From an uncultured Lachnospiraceae bacterium (GTDB lineage: Bacteria > Bacillota > Clostridia > Lachnospirales > Lachnospiraceae), in assembly GCA_934351765.1 (NCBI GenBank), contig CAKRJM010000004.1, positions 1 to 29,329 on the forward strand: a stretch of DNA of 29,329 nt, written 5' to 3'. The translations under genes and the position numbers were made by a program. This document shows positions 6,944 through 15,799 of the stretch, one piece after another. The notes beneath the pieces were generated by a model, which saw only the letters and a list, made by a program, of their open reading frames with translations, was not told the DNA's origin and searched no databases. Every line of letters starts with the position of its first letter. The stretch's first letter is position 1.

Positions 6944-8206
6944 ATGACCATCAAACCGTTACGCGGGGAAATTACCGTCCCCGGAGATAAATCCATCTCT
7001 CACAGAAGTATTATGTTCGGTGCCCTGGCAAAAGGCACTACCAGAGTCCGCGGCTTCCTGCGCGGCGCAGACTGCCTTTCCACCATCGACTGCTTCCGCG
7101 CCCTGGGAATCCGCGTGGATTCCGACCGGGAGGAAATCCTGGTTCACGGAAAAGGCCTCCATGGCCTTACCGTCCCCTCCCGCCGCCTCGACTGCGGAAA
7201 CAGCGGAACCACCACCAGGCTGATCTCCGGAATTCTTTCCGCTCAGCCCTTTACCACGGAGCTTACCGGCGACGCCTCGATCCGGAAGCGTCCCATGGGC
7301 CGGATCATAAAACCGCTCTCTCTCATGGGTGCAGACATCGAAAGCCTGGCCGGAAACGGCTGTGCGCCTCTGCGGATCTGCGGCGGCCCGCTCCATGGAA
7401 TTCATTATGAATCTCCCGTTGCTTCGGCGCAGGTGAAATCCTCAATCCTGCTGGCAGGTCTTTATGCCGACAAAACCACCAGCGTCACCGAGCCTTACGT
7501 TTCCAGAAACCATACCGAGCTCATGTTAAAGGGCTTCGGCGCAGCAGTTTCCACCGAAGGAACCACTGCTTCCATTGAACCGCCTGAAGAGCTGTTTGCC
7601 CAAGATATTCTCGTTCCCGGCGATATCTCCTCCGCCGCTTACTTTCTCACGGCGGCAGCCCTGATCCCCGGCTCCGAGCTTCTCATTAAAAACGTTGGGA
7701 TTAATCCCACCAGAGACGGAATCCTACGTGTCTATCGGGAAATGGGGGCCGATATCACCCTGGTAAATGAAGTGCTTCATTCCGGTGAACGCAGTGCCGA
7801 TCTTCTCGTCAGATCTGCTCCGCTCCACGGGATCACCATCGGCGGCTCCGTGATCCCGACTCTGATCGATGAGCTCCCTGTCATCGCCGTGGCTGCCTGC
7901 TTCGCCGAGGGAACCACCATCATCCGGGATGCAGCTGAGCTAAAGGTCAAGGAATCCAACCGGATCGCCGTCATGGTGGAAAACCTCTCCGCCATGGGTG
8001 CCGACATCGAAGAAACTGACGACGGCATGATCATCCGCGGCGGAAAACCGCTCCATGCCGCAAAGATCGACAGCCGCCTCGACCACCGCATTGCCATGAG
8101 CTTCACCATCGCCGGGCTGATCTGCGGTGACATGCCCGACATCAAGGGGAAGGACTGCGTGGATATCTCCTACCCCAGCTTCTATGAGGATCTGGAGCGT
8201 ATGTAA
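6944..8206 (+). CDS. aroA: 3-phosphoshikimate 1-carboxyvinyltransferase (EPSP synthase)
   Basis: 420 residues, usual length. It joins shikimate-3-phosphate and phosphoenolpyruvate to form EPSP, the sixth step of the shikimate pathway. Visible motifs: PGDKSISHRS at the N-terminus (substrate-binding Lys16), LDCGNSGTTTRL, KRPMGRIIKPL, SAQVKSSILLAGL, PGDISSAAYFLTAA, IDELPVIAVAACFAEG and the late KVKESNRI and LDHRIAMSF motifs. All conserved substrate-binding segments appear present. The chosen ATG at 6944 has AAAAGGA 7 nt upstream; a TTG at 6938 in the same frame is too close to it. It is the second gene of the tyrA operon and is followed by a long GC-rich inverted repeat shared with the convergent aminotransferase. 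Confidence 0.97.
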   Translation: MTIKPLRGEITVPGDKSISHRSIMFGALAKGTTRVRGFLRGADCLSTIDCFRALGIRVDSDREEILVHGKGLHGLTVPSRRLDCGNSGTTTRLISGILSAQPFTTELTGDASIRKRPMGRIIKPLSLMGADIESLAGNGCAPLRICGGPLHGIHYESPVASAQVKSSILLAGLYADKTTSVTEPYVSRNHTELMLKGFGAAVSTEGTTASIEPPEELFAQDILVPGDISSAAYFLTAAALIPGSELLIKNVGINPTRDGILRVYREMGADITLVNEVLHSGERSADLLVRSAPLHGITIGGSVIPTLIDELPVIAVAACFAEGTTIIRDAAELKVKESNRIAVMVENLSAMGADIEETDDGMIIRGGKPLHAAKIDSRLDHRIAMSFTIAGLICGDMPDIKGKDCVDISYPSFYEDLERM

Positions 8207-8225
8207 AAACGGTCTGTTCTATGCA

Positions 8226-8285
8226 CCCCACCCCTGCTTCCCGGCGGCAGCTCTGATATGTGCCGGCCGGGAAGCAGGGGTGGGG
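8226..8285. terminator. Long GC-rich inverted repeat between convergent genes
   Basis: Perfect 20-bp arms (8226-8245 and 8266-8285, CCCCACCCCTGCTTCCCGGC), extended by GGCA/TGCC across a one-base bulge. The position, 19 bp after the aroA stop and 16 bp after the stop of the convergent aminotransferase, suits a shared bidirectional terminator, but neither strand has a U tract next to the stem. Confidence 0.5.
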
Positions 8286-8301
8286 CCGAGTAATCCCTTC
8301 T

Positions 8302-9486
8302 TTATACTTCCGCCTTCAGTTCTTTCAGCTTCTCCAGTCTCCCAAGCGCCTCATCCAGCACATCTTTTCCCCGGGCAAAGTGGAACCGGACCAGGTTATT
8401 GACCGGTTCGCGGAAGAAGCTGGAGCCCGGAACGGCAGCGACGCCGATATGCTCCGCCATCCACTCACAGAACTGCAGATCGCTCCAGCCTTTAAACTGC
8501 GGCAGCTCCAGAAATTCACTGATATCCACCAGAACAAAATATGTTCCCTGGGGAATGTTATGCTTTAATCCGATCCGGTCCAGACCGGCAAGAAAATAGG
8601 CACGCTTCTCCGTATAGGTTTCCAGAAGCTTCTGATAATATTCTTCCCCAAAGCGCAGGCCGGTCACCGCCGCTTCCTGAAGAGGCGCCGCCGCTCCAAC
8701 GGTCAGGAAATCATGGACTTTTTTTGCTGCCTCAATGACCGGTGCAGGCCCGATAAGCCAGCCCAGCCGCCAGCCGGTGATGGAATATGTCTTAGACAGG
8801 GAATTACAGGTGATCGTATGCTCATACATGCCCGGAAGCGATGCCATGGCGGTATGATGATACGGTGCATAGACCATATGCTCATACACCTCGTCGGTCA
8901 CCACAAAGGCATCATACTGAACGGCCAGTTTCCCAATGGCGAGAAGCTCCTCCTCGGTGTATACCTTTCCGCATGGAGTGGAAGGATTGCAGACGATGAT
9001 CGCCCTGGCTCCGTCCCTGAAGCCCTGCTCCACCAGCGACAGATCAAAGTCATATTCTGGCGGAACCAGCGGGATATAAATGGGCTCTGCCCCGGAAAGG
9101 ATCGCATCTGCCCCGTAATTTTCATAAAAGGGCGAGAACACCATGACCTTGTCGCCCGGATTGCAGATCGTCATCATGGCACACATCATGGCCTCCGTTC
9201 CGCCGCAGGTCACGACGATCTCCGTCTCCGGGTCGATGGTGCGTCCAATGGTCTTTCCCTGCTTTTCAGCCAGAGCATCACGGAAATTCTTGGCTCCGAA
9301 GGTGATGGAATACTGATGCGGTCCGACATCGGCCGCCTTCGCCAGCGCATCCCGCATTTCCTTCGGCGGATCAAAATCCGGAAATCCCTGGGATAAATTG
9401 ATGGCTCCGTATCGGTTGCTGATTCTGGTCATTCGGCGGATCACCGAATCGGTAAAGGTTGATACCCGGTCACTTAATGCTGGCAT
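8302..9486 (-). CDS. Class I/II PLP-dependent aminotransferase
   Basis: 394 residues, fold type I. The PLP lysine is Lys232 in SLSKTYSITGWRLGW; other family landmarks are NLSQGFPDFDPP, ITFGAKNFRDAL, TCGGTEAMM, VCNPSTPCGKVY and VVTDEVYEHMVY. It belongs to the same group as aromatic, methionine and kynurenine aminotransferases. Standing convergent to tyrA-aroA, it could perform the final transamination of phenylpyruvate or hydroxyphenylpyruvate, but that is inferred from position only. ATG at 9486 has GAGAGGAAG just upstream. A weak promoter-like pair (TTGCAG, 17 bp, TAAGAG) precedes it; alternatively it is read through from the P-type ATPase 83 bp upstream on the same strand. Confidence 0.9.
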   Translation of the reverse strand: MPALSDRVSTFTDSVIRRMTRISNRYGAINLSQGFPDFDPPKEMRDALAKAADVGPHQYSITFGAKNFRDALAEKQGKTIGRTIDPETEIVVTCGGTEAMMCAMMTICNPGDKVMVFSPFYENYGADAILSGAEPIYIPLVPPEYDFDLSLVEQGFRDGARAIIVCNPSTPCGKVYTEEELLAIGKLAVQYDAFVVTDEVYEHMVYAPYHHTAMASLPGMYEHTITCNSLSKTYSITGWRLGWLIGPAPVIEAAKKVHDFLTVGAAAPLQEAAVTGLRFGEEYYQKLLETYTEKRAYFLAGLDRIGLKHNIPQGTYFVLVDISEFLELPQFKGWSDLQFCEWMAEHIGVAAVPGSSFFREPVNNLVRFHFARGKDVLDEALGRLEKLKELKAEV

Positions 9487-9569
9487 AGCTTCTTCCTCTC
9501 TTTATCTTTACTTGCATACTCTTATCTTTTATCTATTCCCCCTGCAAAAACCGCAGACAGATGTTTCCT

Positions 9570-12071
9570 TTACATTCTTCTTCCATATCCCCTGCTTCGT
9601 TCGGCGCGCTTCGCGGCCGCTTTGAGACGAAGCCGTTTCAGCTTCTCCTGGAGCCACTCCTGAAGCATGGTCAGATACCGGAACACCGGTTCTGTGGCAA
9701 TGGAAAAGACTGCCAGAAGCATGATACACTTTCCGGACATCCTTGTCAATGCAAACAGCTCCGGCATAATAAAGCTTGCCGCCAGGAATCCGATCACACA
9801 GCCGATCCAGATGGCGATCCGCAGATAATTAAAGGGACGGCAGATCCGGAACAGGAGCATGAAGCCCACGACCGCTAAAAGCGCTGTGGCTGCTGTGGCA
9901 ATGTCCTCCGCTTCCACTTCAAATACCCGTCCAAATAATACCAGCGCACCAACGGCAATCACATCGGTCAGTCCGCCCGGCAGCGCTTTCAATAACACGT
10001 TGGACAGGAAATGTCCCCTGATCCGCTCCCTGTTTGGCTGAAGAGCCAGGAAAAACGCCGGAATTCCGATGGTAAACATACTGATCAGAGAGATCTGCGC
10101 CGGTTCCAGCGGATAATTGATCATCAGCACCGCGGAGAACAGTGCCAGTAATAACGAAAAAATATTCTTGACCAGAAACAGGCTGGCCGAACGCTGGATA
10201 TTATTGACCACCCGGCGTCCCTCCAGTACCACCGACGGCATACAGGAAAAGTCTGAATCCAGCAGCACCACCTGGGATGCCTGTGCCGCAGCTTCACTCC
10301 CTGACGCCATGGCAACGCTGCAGTCCGCATCCTTTAAGGCCAGCACATCGTTGACGCCGTCTCCGGTCATGGCCACCGTCCGTCCCTGGCTCTTTAATAC
10401 CTGAACAAACTTCCGCTTCTGCTCCGGCGTCACCCGTCCGAATACCGTATATTCCTTCATGGCCTTTGCCATGTCCTCTTCGGTTTTCAGCGTCGCCGCA
10501 TCCACATACCGCTCCGCTCCCGCCACGCAGGCCTTCTTCGCCGCCTCGGAAACCGTCAGCGGATTATCTCCGGAAATAACCTTAACCTCCACGCCCTGCT
10601 CGGCAAAGTAAGCAAAGGTATCCGGGGCTTCCTTTCGGATGGGATTGGACAGCAGTACATAGGCCAGCGGTTCTGCCTTCTCTGTCAGCGGCTTTCCGTC
10701 CGGCTCCCCGTCATAGGAGGCAAAGACCAGGACACGATAGCCTCTCGCCGTATGCTCCTCGATTTCCTCCCGATGGGCCGGAAAATCCTCTCTGAGCACA
10801 AACTCCGGTGCCCCCAGGACATAGGAACAGACTCCCGTTCCCCGTTTCATTCTCTGATCCGGCTCCGCTTCTATCTGCGCATCCGCCGGCCGCACAGCTG
10901 CACGCTCCCGCAGGATCACACCGCTGTATTTCACCGTGGACGAAAAGGGAATTACCTTCTGAACCGCAGCCCCGGTGCCTTCCCGGAAATATTCCTTCAG
11001 CGCCGCCATGGTAATATTATCCTTACTCATGGCGAGGGCAAAATCACCCAGCTTTCCGGAAACCTCCTCCTTCGTTCCCGCAACCGGGATCACATCGGAA
11101 ACCGACATGGTATTCTCTGTAATAGTTCCCGTCTTGTCCACGCAGAGCACATCCACCCGCGCCAGGGTCTCGATACTCTTCATGTCATGGAGCAGAACGC
11201 CGCTCTTTGCCAGCCGCATGGTACTTACCGCCAGTGCTACGCTGGTCAGCAGGTACAGTCCCTCCGGGATCATGCCGATGACCGCCGCCACCATGGACGT
11301 CACACTATCCGCAAAGGACGCATGATTGAACCAGAAGCTCTGAACAAATAAAATCAGCGCTATGGGGATCAGCGCAATGCCGACCACCAAAAGCAGCTTG
11401 TCCAGGGAGCGGATCATCTCCGACTGCTCCTCGGTTTTCATGGCCTTGGCTTCCAGGGTCAGTCTGGAAATATAGGAATCCTCTCCCACCGCCGTAAGCC
11501 TTGCATGACAGGCACCGGACACGATAAAACTGCCGGAGATCAGACGGTCCCCCGTTCTTTTTGTGATCTCATCGGATTCCCCGGTCAAAAGAGACTCATT
11601 GACCTGAACCTCCCCTGCCACGACCACGGCATCCGCCGGAATCTGTCCGCCGCCGTGAAAGATCACGATATCGTCCCGCACGAGCTGCTCCGAGGCAACG
11701 CTCCAGCGCTTTCCGTCCCGCACCGCTGTCACCTTCGGCGCATTCATCATAGTCATCTTTTCCAGAACATTCCGTGCCCGGATCTCCTGAAAGATTCCGA
11801 TCCCTGTATTGACAAGGATCACCGGAAGAAACGTCAGGTTCCGAAAGGATCCCACAATGATCAGCAGCACCGACAAAATCAGAAAGATCAGATTAAAGTA
11901 TGTAAGCACATTTTCCCGCACGATCTGTCCCACGGTTTTCGAGGCCGAATCCACCGGCTCGTTGCCGAGGCCGTTCTCCATCCGTACCATGACCTCGTCC
12001 CGGGAAAGCCCCGTCCGCCAGTCCGTCTGTTTTACCGGTATTTCCATCCATTCCTCATTCATTTCCTTCAT
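9570..12071 (-). CDS. P-type cation-transporting ATPase, CtpE/Exp7-like
   Basis: 833 residues, multi-pass membrane protein. It has the full P-type set: actuator motif LLTGES, transmembrane PEGL (near 269), phosphorylation motif DKTGTITEN with Asp312, and the hinge motif MTGDGVNDVLALKDADCSVAMASGSEAAAQ... No N-terminal heavy-metal domain or CPC transmembrane motif is present, so it is not of the ZntA/CopA type. The PEGLYLLTSVALAVSTMRLAKSGVLLHDM region resembles CtpE/Exp7, for which a role in calcium uptake has been described in mycobacteria; the ion here is inferred. The ATG at 12071 is preferred over a TTG at 12077 because GGAGG (12082-12086) lies only 4 nt from the TTG. A -10 TATAAT (12103-12098) lies just upstream. 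Confidence 0.88.
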   Translation of the reverse strand: MKEMNEEWMEIPVKQTDWRTGLSRDEVMVRMENGLGNEPVDSASKTVGQIVRENVLTYFNLIFLILSVLLIIVGSFRNLTFLPVILVNTGIGIFQEIRARNVLEKMTMMNAPKVTAVRDGKRWSVASEQLVRDDIVIFHGGGQIPADAVVVAGEVQVNESLLTGESDEITKRTGDRLISGSFIVSGACHARLTAVGEDSYISRLTLEAKAMKTEEQSEMIRSLDKLLLVVGIALIPIALILFVQSFWFNHASFADSVTSMVAAVIGMIPEGLYLLTSVALAVSTMRLAKSGVLLHDMKSIETLARVDVLCVDKTGTITENTMSVSDVIPVAGTKEEVSGKLGDFALAMSKDNITMAALKEYFREGTGAAVQKVIPFSSTVKYSGVILRERAAVRPADAQIEAEPDQRMKRGTGVCSYVLGAPEFVLREDFPAHREEIEEHTARGYRVLVFASYDGEPDGKPLTEKAEPLAYVLLSNPIRKEAPDTFAYFAEQGVEVKVISGDNPLTVSEAAKKACVAGAERYVDAATLKTEEDMAKAMKEYTVFGRVTPEQKRKFVQVLKSQGRTVAMTGDGVNDVLALKDADCSVAMASGSEAAAQASQVVLLDSDFSCMPSVVLEGRRVVNNIQRSASLFLVKNIFSLLLALFSAVLMINYPLEPAQISLISMFTIGIPAFFLALQPNRERIRGHFLSNVLLKALPGGLTDVIAVGALVLFGRVFEVEAEDIATAATALLAVVGFMLLFRICRPFNYLRIAIWIGCVIGFLAASFIMPELFALTRMSGKCIMLLAVFSIATEPVFRYLTMLQEWLQEKLKRLRLKAAAKRAERSRGYGRRM

Positions 12072-12097
12072 AAGCAAAAGACCTCCGTATCTTTTCT

Positions 12098-12126
12098 ATT
12101 ATACGATGGTCTTCTGCATTCTTCTA
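12098..12126 (-). promoter_or_regulatory. Weak promoter candidate for the P-type ATPase
   Basis: Perfect -10 TATAAT (minus strand 12103-12098), 17-bp spacer and a poor -35 TAGAAG. It lies 12 bp before the GGAGG of the ATPase gene. Confidence 0.35.
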
Positions 12127-12173
12127 TAAGTATTTTGTGAAGATTATCTTAAACTTTTAATGGAATACCGATG

Positions 12174-13397
12174 TTAAATCTGATAATCATACTGTCCGTC
12201 GTCCCAGATTCCGTAGAAATCCCCGAAGGACAGATCAAAAATCTTTTCTTTTTTATGACTCAGATCCACCTGGTTCTTAATGAGATACTGGTAGATCCCG
12301 GTGTAATCGATGTCACCCTGGAACAGAATACTATCCAGCCTTCCGTTTTGCAGAATCGCTTTCCGGTAATTGCTCCGGTCCTCGCGCACCAGAACCTCGT
12401 CGCCTTCCCCGGCAACACCGCGGCCCAGGGAAAGAGTCGTCAGACCGTAAAAGTTCATGGTATTTTTCATGGCATAGGTATCCAGGTACTGGATCGGCTG
12501 TCCGCACATGTTATAAGCGGCAGTTTCTCCCTGCTTCATGGCATTGGGCCAGATTCCGGATCGTCCGGTCACATCTCCGGCGGCATAGACATCTGCCGCA
12601 GTCGTCTGCATATAGACGCCGGTCTCAATGAATCGGCTGGCCTTGATCTTTCCGTCTCCGGCGAGACTGATGGCCGGACGGACACCTGCTGCCACGATGA
12701 CCAGATCGCAGGGAAGCTCGGTTCCGTCATCGAGGACCACGCTTCGGATCATCTGAGTTTCGTCCATCCTTGTTTCCGATGCTTTTCTTCCCAGGATAAA
12801 CCGGCAGCCGGCCTGTTCAAACAGCCTCTTGTAGGCCGCCCCCGCCGTCTCATCCAGCTGGATCGGCAGGATCCGGTCTGCCATTTCCACCACAGTTACC
12901 TGTTTTCCCCGCTCCAGAAGCGCATATGCCGCATCCATGCCGACCAGACCGGAACCGACGATAAGCACGCGCTCTCCCTGCTCTGCCATCCGGTCAATGG
13001 CAAGGGCATCCGACAAATGGCGAAGACCGAAGACATTTTTTGCTGTAGGGAAATCCCCCACCGGCGGGATAAAGCTGTTGGCTCCTGTGGCAATTAAAAG
13101 CTTGTCATAGGACACGGTCTCAAAATCCGCCAGCTGGACATTTTTTGCCGCCGTCCAGATATTTTCCACCGTTGTTCCTTTGATCCAGGTAATCCGGTTC
13201 TTCTCAAAAAAATCCTCCGGCACAAAATTGATCCCGGCCGCATCCCGCTCATGGCTCAGTACCTTGTGGAGCATGCACCGGGAATGAACTGCCTCGTCCT
13301 GGGAGATCATGACGATCTCTGCCTCCGGCTGAAGCTTCCGAATGGTCTTTGCCGCCGTAATTCCGGCTGCACCGACTCCAATGATCACATGCTTCAT
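12174..13397 (-). CDS. CODH-associated FAD/NAD(P)-dependent oxidoreductase (FNOR)
   Basis: 407 residues. Two Rossmann domains are seen: an FAD site GVGAAGITAAKTIRKL at the N-terminus, an NAD(P) site IVGSGLVGMDAAYALLERG in the middle, and a second FAD contact VYAAGDVTG near residue 280. A cysteine in HSRCMLH (Cys41) sits where related NADH oxidases/nitrite reductase-type flavoproteins place their redox segment. Placed directly after cooS and cooF, it most likely passes electrons between the CooF iron-sulfur protein and NAD(P). ATG at 13397 follows GGAGGAGGT with about 7 nt spacing; the ATG at 13403 overlaps the cooF stop but sits only 2 nt from that SD. It is the last gene of the operon. Confidence 0.88.
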   Translation of the reverse strand: MKHVIIGVGAAGITAAKTIRKLQPEAEIVMISQDEAVHSRCMLHKVLSHERDAAGINFVPEDFFEKNRITWIKGTTVENIWTAAKNVQLADFETVSYDKLLIATGANSFIPPVGDFPTAKNVFGLRHLSDALAIDRMAEQGERVLIVGSGLVGMDAAYALLERGKQVTVVEMADRILPIQLDETAGAAYKRLFEQAGCRFILGRKASETRMDETQMIRSVVLDDGTELPCDLVIVAAGVRPAISLAGDGKIKASRFIETGVYMQTTAADVYAAGDVTGRSGIWPNAMKQGETAAYNMCGQPIQYLDTYAMKNTMNFYGLTTLSLGRGVAGEGDEVLVREDRSNYRKAILQNGRLDSILFQGDIDYTGIYQYLIKNQVDLSHKKEKIFDLSFGDFYGIWDDGQYDYQI

Positions 13398-13399
13398 CG

Positions 13400-13846
13400 T
13401 CATACCTCCTCCACATAGATGGCCTGCTTGGGACAGGCCTTGACACAGCTGGGTTCTCCGCCGCTTCCGATGCAGAAATCACACTTGATGACCTTCGTTC
13501 TGGTCGCTGTATCCGGCTTCAGGGTTCCGTAGGGACAGTTCATGACACACATAAAGCAGGAACCGCAGCGCTTCTCCTCATACAAAACAAGCCCGGTCTC
13601 CGGATCCTTCGTCAGCGCCCCGCTCATGCAGGACATGACACACTCCGGCATATCACAGTGGCGGCAGAAGATGGGCTTGTAGCTCCCATCCTCCATCCGC
13701 ACGATATGGTTCCGTGATTCATTTCGGATATCTGTCAGATCCAGGTCATAAATGGTTCCGGTATCGTTCCGGTGTGCCTGCATACAGGCCACTTCACAGT
13801 TCCGGCAGCCGTCGCATTTCTCTGCGTCGATCATAATCCGTTTCAT
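13400..13846 (-). CDS. cooF: CooF-type four-cluster ferredoxin
   Basis: 148 residues with sixteen cysteines in four [4Fe-4S] ligand groups: Cys11-14-17-21 (CDGCRNCEVAC), Cys61-64-69-73 (CRHCDMPECVMSC), Cys94-97-100-104 followed by PYG (CGSCFMCVMNC), and Cys122-125-134-138 (CDFCIGSGGEPSCVKAC followed by P). This is the HycB/CooF electron-transfer type. In known systems CooF carries electrons from carbon monoxide dehydrogenase to a partner, here presumably the flavoprotein encoded immediately downstream. ATG at 13846 follows GGAGG closely and is 10 bp from the cooS stop, so it is translated in the same operon. No signal peptide, so cytoplasmic. Confidence 0.93.
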   Translation of the reverse strand: MKRIMIDAEKCDGCRNCEVACMQAHRNDTGTIYDLDLTDIRNESRNHIVRMEDGSYKPIFCRHCDMPECVMSCMSGALTKDPETGLVLYEEKRCGSCFMCVMNCPYGTLKPDTATRTKVIKCDFCIGSGGEPSCVKACPKQAIYVEEV

Positions 13847-13856
13847 GACGCACCTC

Positions 13857-15740
13857 CTAAATATTTAAACCAGCACGCTTCTCCATGATGATCTGCTCCA
13901 GGATATCTGCCGTTTCCTTTGCATCCGAATTGATGATCACCTGTCCGCCGGTCAGCTCCTTCATGTCCTCAGTCAGTACCTTCACCGCCACGGGGCTTCC
14001 TGTAATGAACGGCGGCAGTCCAAGATGAAGCGGAAGTCCGAGTGCCAGTCCGAAGGCTCCGTCTGCCAGCGCCTGCTCCTCCAGCCACTGTGCTGCAGAA
14101 AGCACCAGAGGCAGCTTCGGAAGATCCACACCGACTGCTTCTGCCAGCTCCGTTGCCACGATCTCCAGACGGCCGATGGCAAGGCAGGGACCGAAGTTCA
14201 GTACCGGCGGAATTCCCAGCTTTTCACAGACAGCCCGCAGCTTCGGTCCGGCGTATTTTGCAGCTTCCGGCGTCATCAGACCGCAGTTTTCAATTCCTCC
14301 TGAGGAGCATCCGGCTGTCAGCACCAGGATATCCCTGGCGATCAGCTCCTTCGTCAGATCCACCGTCAGTACATCATGACCGCCTGCCGTCAGGTTTGAA
14401 CAGCCGACCACACCGGCGATTCCTTTGATATCGCCCGATACCAGAAGGTCAATAAGCGGTTTCCAGTTTCCGCCCAGGAAATCCTTTAAGGAGCCTTCAC
14501 TTACACCGGTCAGGGTCCTGTCGTTTCCATGCTCAGGGAAGAGGTTCAGTTCTACCTGACCGCGGCGCTCCCTGTAGGCTTCCACGATCTTATCAATGAT
14601 CTCCTCGCTCTGTGCCGCACGGTTCTCAAAATCAAATTTCATCAGCTCTGCATTGGCCTTCTTTGCCACATCATCCAGGCAGATCTGTTTGATCTTCAGC
14701 GCATCGCAGATGGGCTCGATTCCGGGCAGCGTGCAGTTAAACTCAGACAGTACCGCATCAATGGCTCCTGTCTCCAGAACTGCTTCACTGGTATAATTGT
14801 TTCCCGCATGACCGTCAAAGATCTCGGTGTAATGGCTTCCGCGAAGCTGAAGATCCTGGCCCACACAGGTGCAGCCCACCAGCTTGAAGCCCTTTGCTCC
14901 GGCCGCCTGTGCCTTTGCGACAGCCTCCGGACTCTTTAACCGCTCCTGGAGATCCACAAAGATCGTATGCTGATGGCCGGTGATCATGATATTGATATAA
15001 TCAGGGTCGATAACACGAAGTCCCACCGGGGCCAGCCGAAGCTCCGGCTCACCAAGAAGCACATCGTTTAACAGATTGGTTAAGGTCAGACCATAAACAC
15101 CGGTGGAAATTCCAAGGCGCAGACAGTCCACCAGCATGTCCACCGGATCGGAATTCAGGTTCGTAGAACACTTCACCACACCCTTGAACACTTCGGATTT
15201 CGCTCCGCCCGGCATGATCCCAAGCTCCTTCCACCGCTTGATCCGGGGTGCATAAGCCACCTTTTCGGTCAGCTCCATGGGCACATATTCCGGCTTGTAG
15301 AGATCCGCCAGAACTGCATCTGCCGCCATGGCTGCACGCTTATGATCGTCCTTCTCTTCGATTCCGAACATCCTGCAGAGACGATCCAGAGATTTTAAAC
15401 CCTTTAACTCTCCGCCGCTTTCCGCCGTCTTCTTTAAATTCAGGGCTGTATTTTCCACCACATGGATATAACAGCCGGAGCCGGACGCAACCGCACGGAG
15501 GAAATTTCTTGTCACGATCGTATCTGCATTGGCGCCGCAGATCCCGCGGGGAGATTTCGGCGTGATCCGGCAGGGGCCGTTGGAGCAGAGCCGGCAGCAG
15601 ACGCCCTGAAGCCCGAAGGCACATTTTGTTTTCTGAGTATCCACCCGATGATGAGATGTCTCCAGAGGCAGGCTCTTAATATAGCCCTCCAGAGGCTTGT
15701 CTGCGCTTTTGCAGGTATTGCAGCCATAACACTGATTCAT
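13857..15740 (-). CDS. cooS: Ni,Fe carbon monoxide dehydrogenase catalytic subunit homologue (variant active site)
   Basis: 627 residues, normal for CooS. The D- and B-cluster cysteines are present: Cys40, 48, 49, 52, 57, 68 (KCAFGLQGVCCRLCSNGPC and GIC). Aligned by eye with C. hydrogenoformans CODH-II, all C-cluster ligands are kept: His256 (GHQ), Cys292 (GCTCVG), Cys336 (FNCTLP), Cys447 (GVVGCSN), Cys478 (TAGCSS) and Cys519 (FGPCLAIGR). Two second-sphere acid-base residues differ: the position of His93 is Tyr91 and that of Lys563 is Gln556 (EEQA for HEKA). An extra CxxCxxC (Cys4, 7, 10) opens the protein. Canonical enzymes interconvert CO and CO2; this variant may do so poorly or act on another substrate. 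Start 15740 follows AGGAGG; the longer ORF to 15881 overlaps the preceding gene. Confidence 0.9.
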   Translation of the reverse strand: MNQCYGCNTCKSADKPLEGYIKSLPLETSHHRVDTQKTKCAFGLQGVCCRLCSNGPCRITPKSPRGICGANADTIVTRNFLRAVASGSGCYIHVVENTALNLKKTAESGGELKGLKSLDRLCRMFGIEEKDDHKRAAMAADAVLADLYKPEYVPMELTEKVAYAPRIKRWKELGIMPGGAKSEVFKGVVKCSTNLNSDPVDMLVDCLRLGISTGVYGLTLTNLLNDVLLGEPELRLAPVGLRVIDPDYINIMITGHQHTIFVDLQERLKSPEAVAKAQAAGAKGFKLVGCTCVGQDLQLRGSHYTEIFDGHAGNNYTSEAVLETGAIDAVLSEFNCTLPGIEPICDALKIKQICLDDVAKKANAELMKFDFENRAAQSEEIIDKIVEAYRERRGQVELNLFPEHGNDRTLTGVSEGSLKDFLGGNWKPLIDLLVSGDIKGIAGVVGCSNLTAGGHDVLTVDLTKELIARDILVLTAGCSSGGIENCGLMTPEAAKYAGPKLRAVCEKLGIPPVLNFGPCLAIGRLEIVATELAEAVGVDLPKLPLVLSAAQWLEEQALADGAFGLALGLPLHLGLPPFITGSPVAVKVLTEDMKELTGGQVIINSDAKETADILEQIIMEKRAGLNI

Positions 15741-15799
15741 TTCATTTCCTCCTGTATCTTCCTTGATTGGTTTCCAGACTGAACATATCCGACGCCGGT

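Noticed and set aside
12171..13097. 308-codon plus-strand ORF opposite the FAD/NAD oxidoreductase
   Set aside because: Antisense shadow of a clear flavoprotein gene; no SD, no recognisable protein features. The same holds for the plus-strand ORFs at 8713-9396, 10752-11351, 11505-12140 and 26908-27600.
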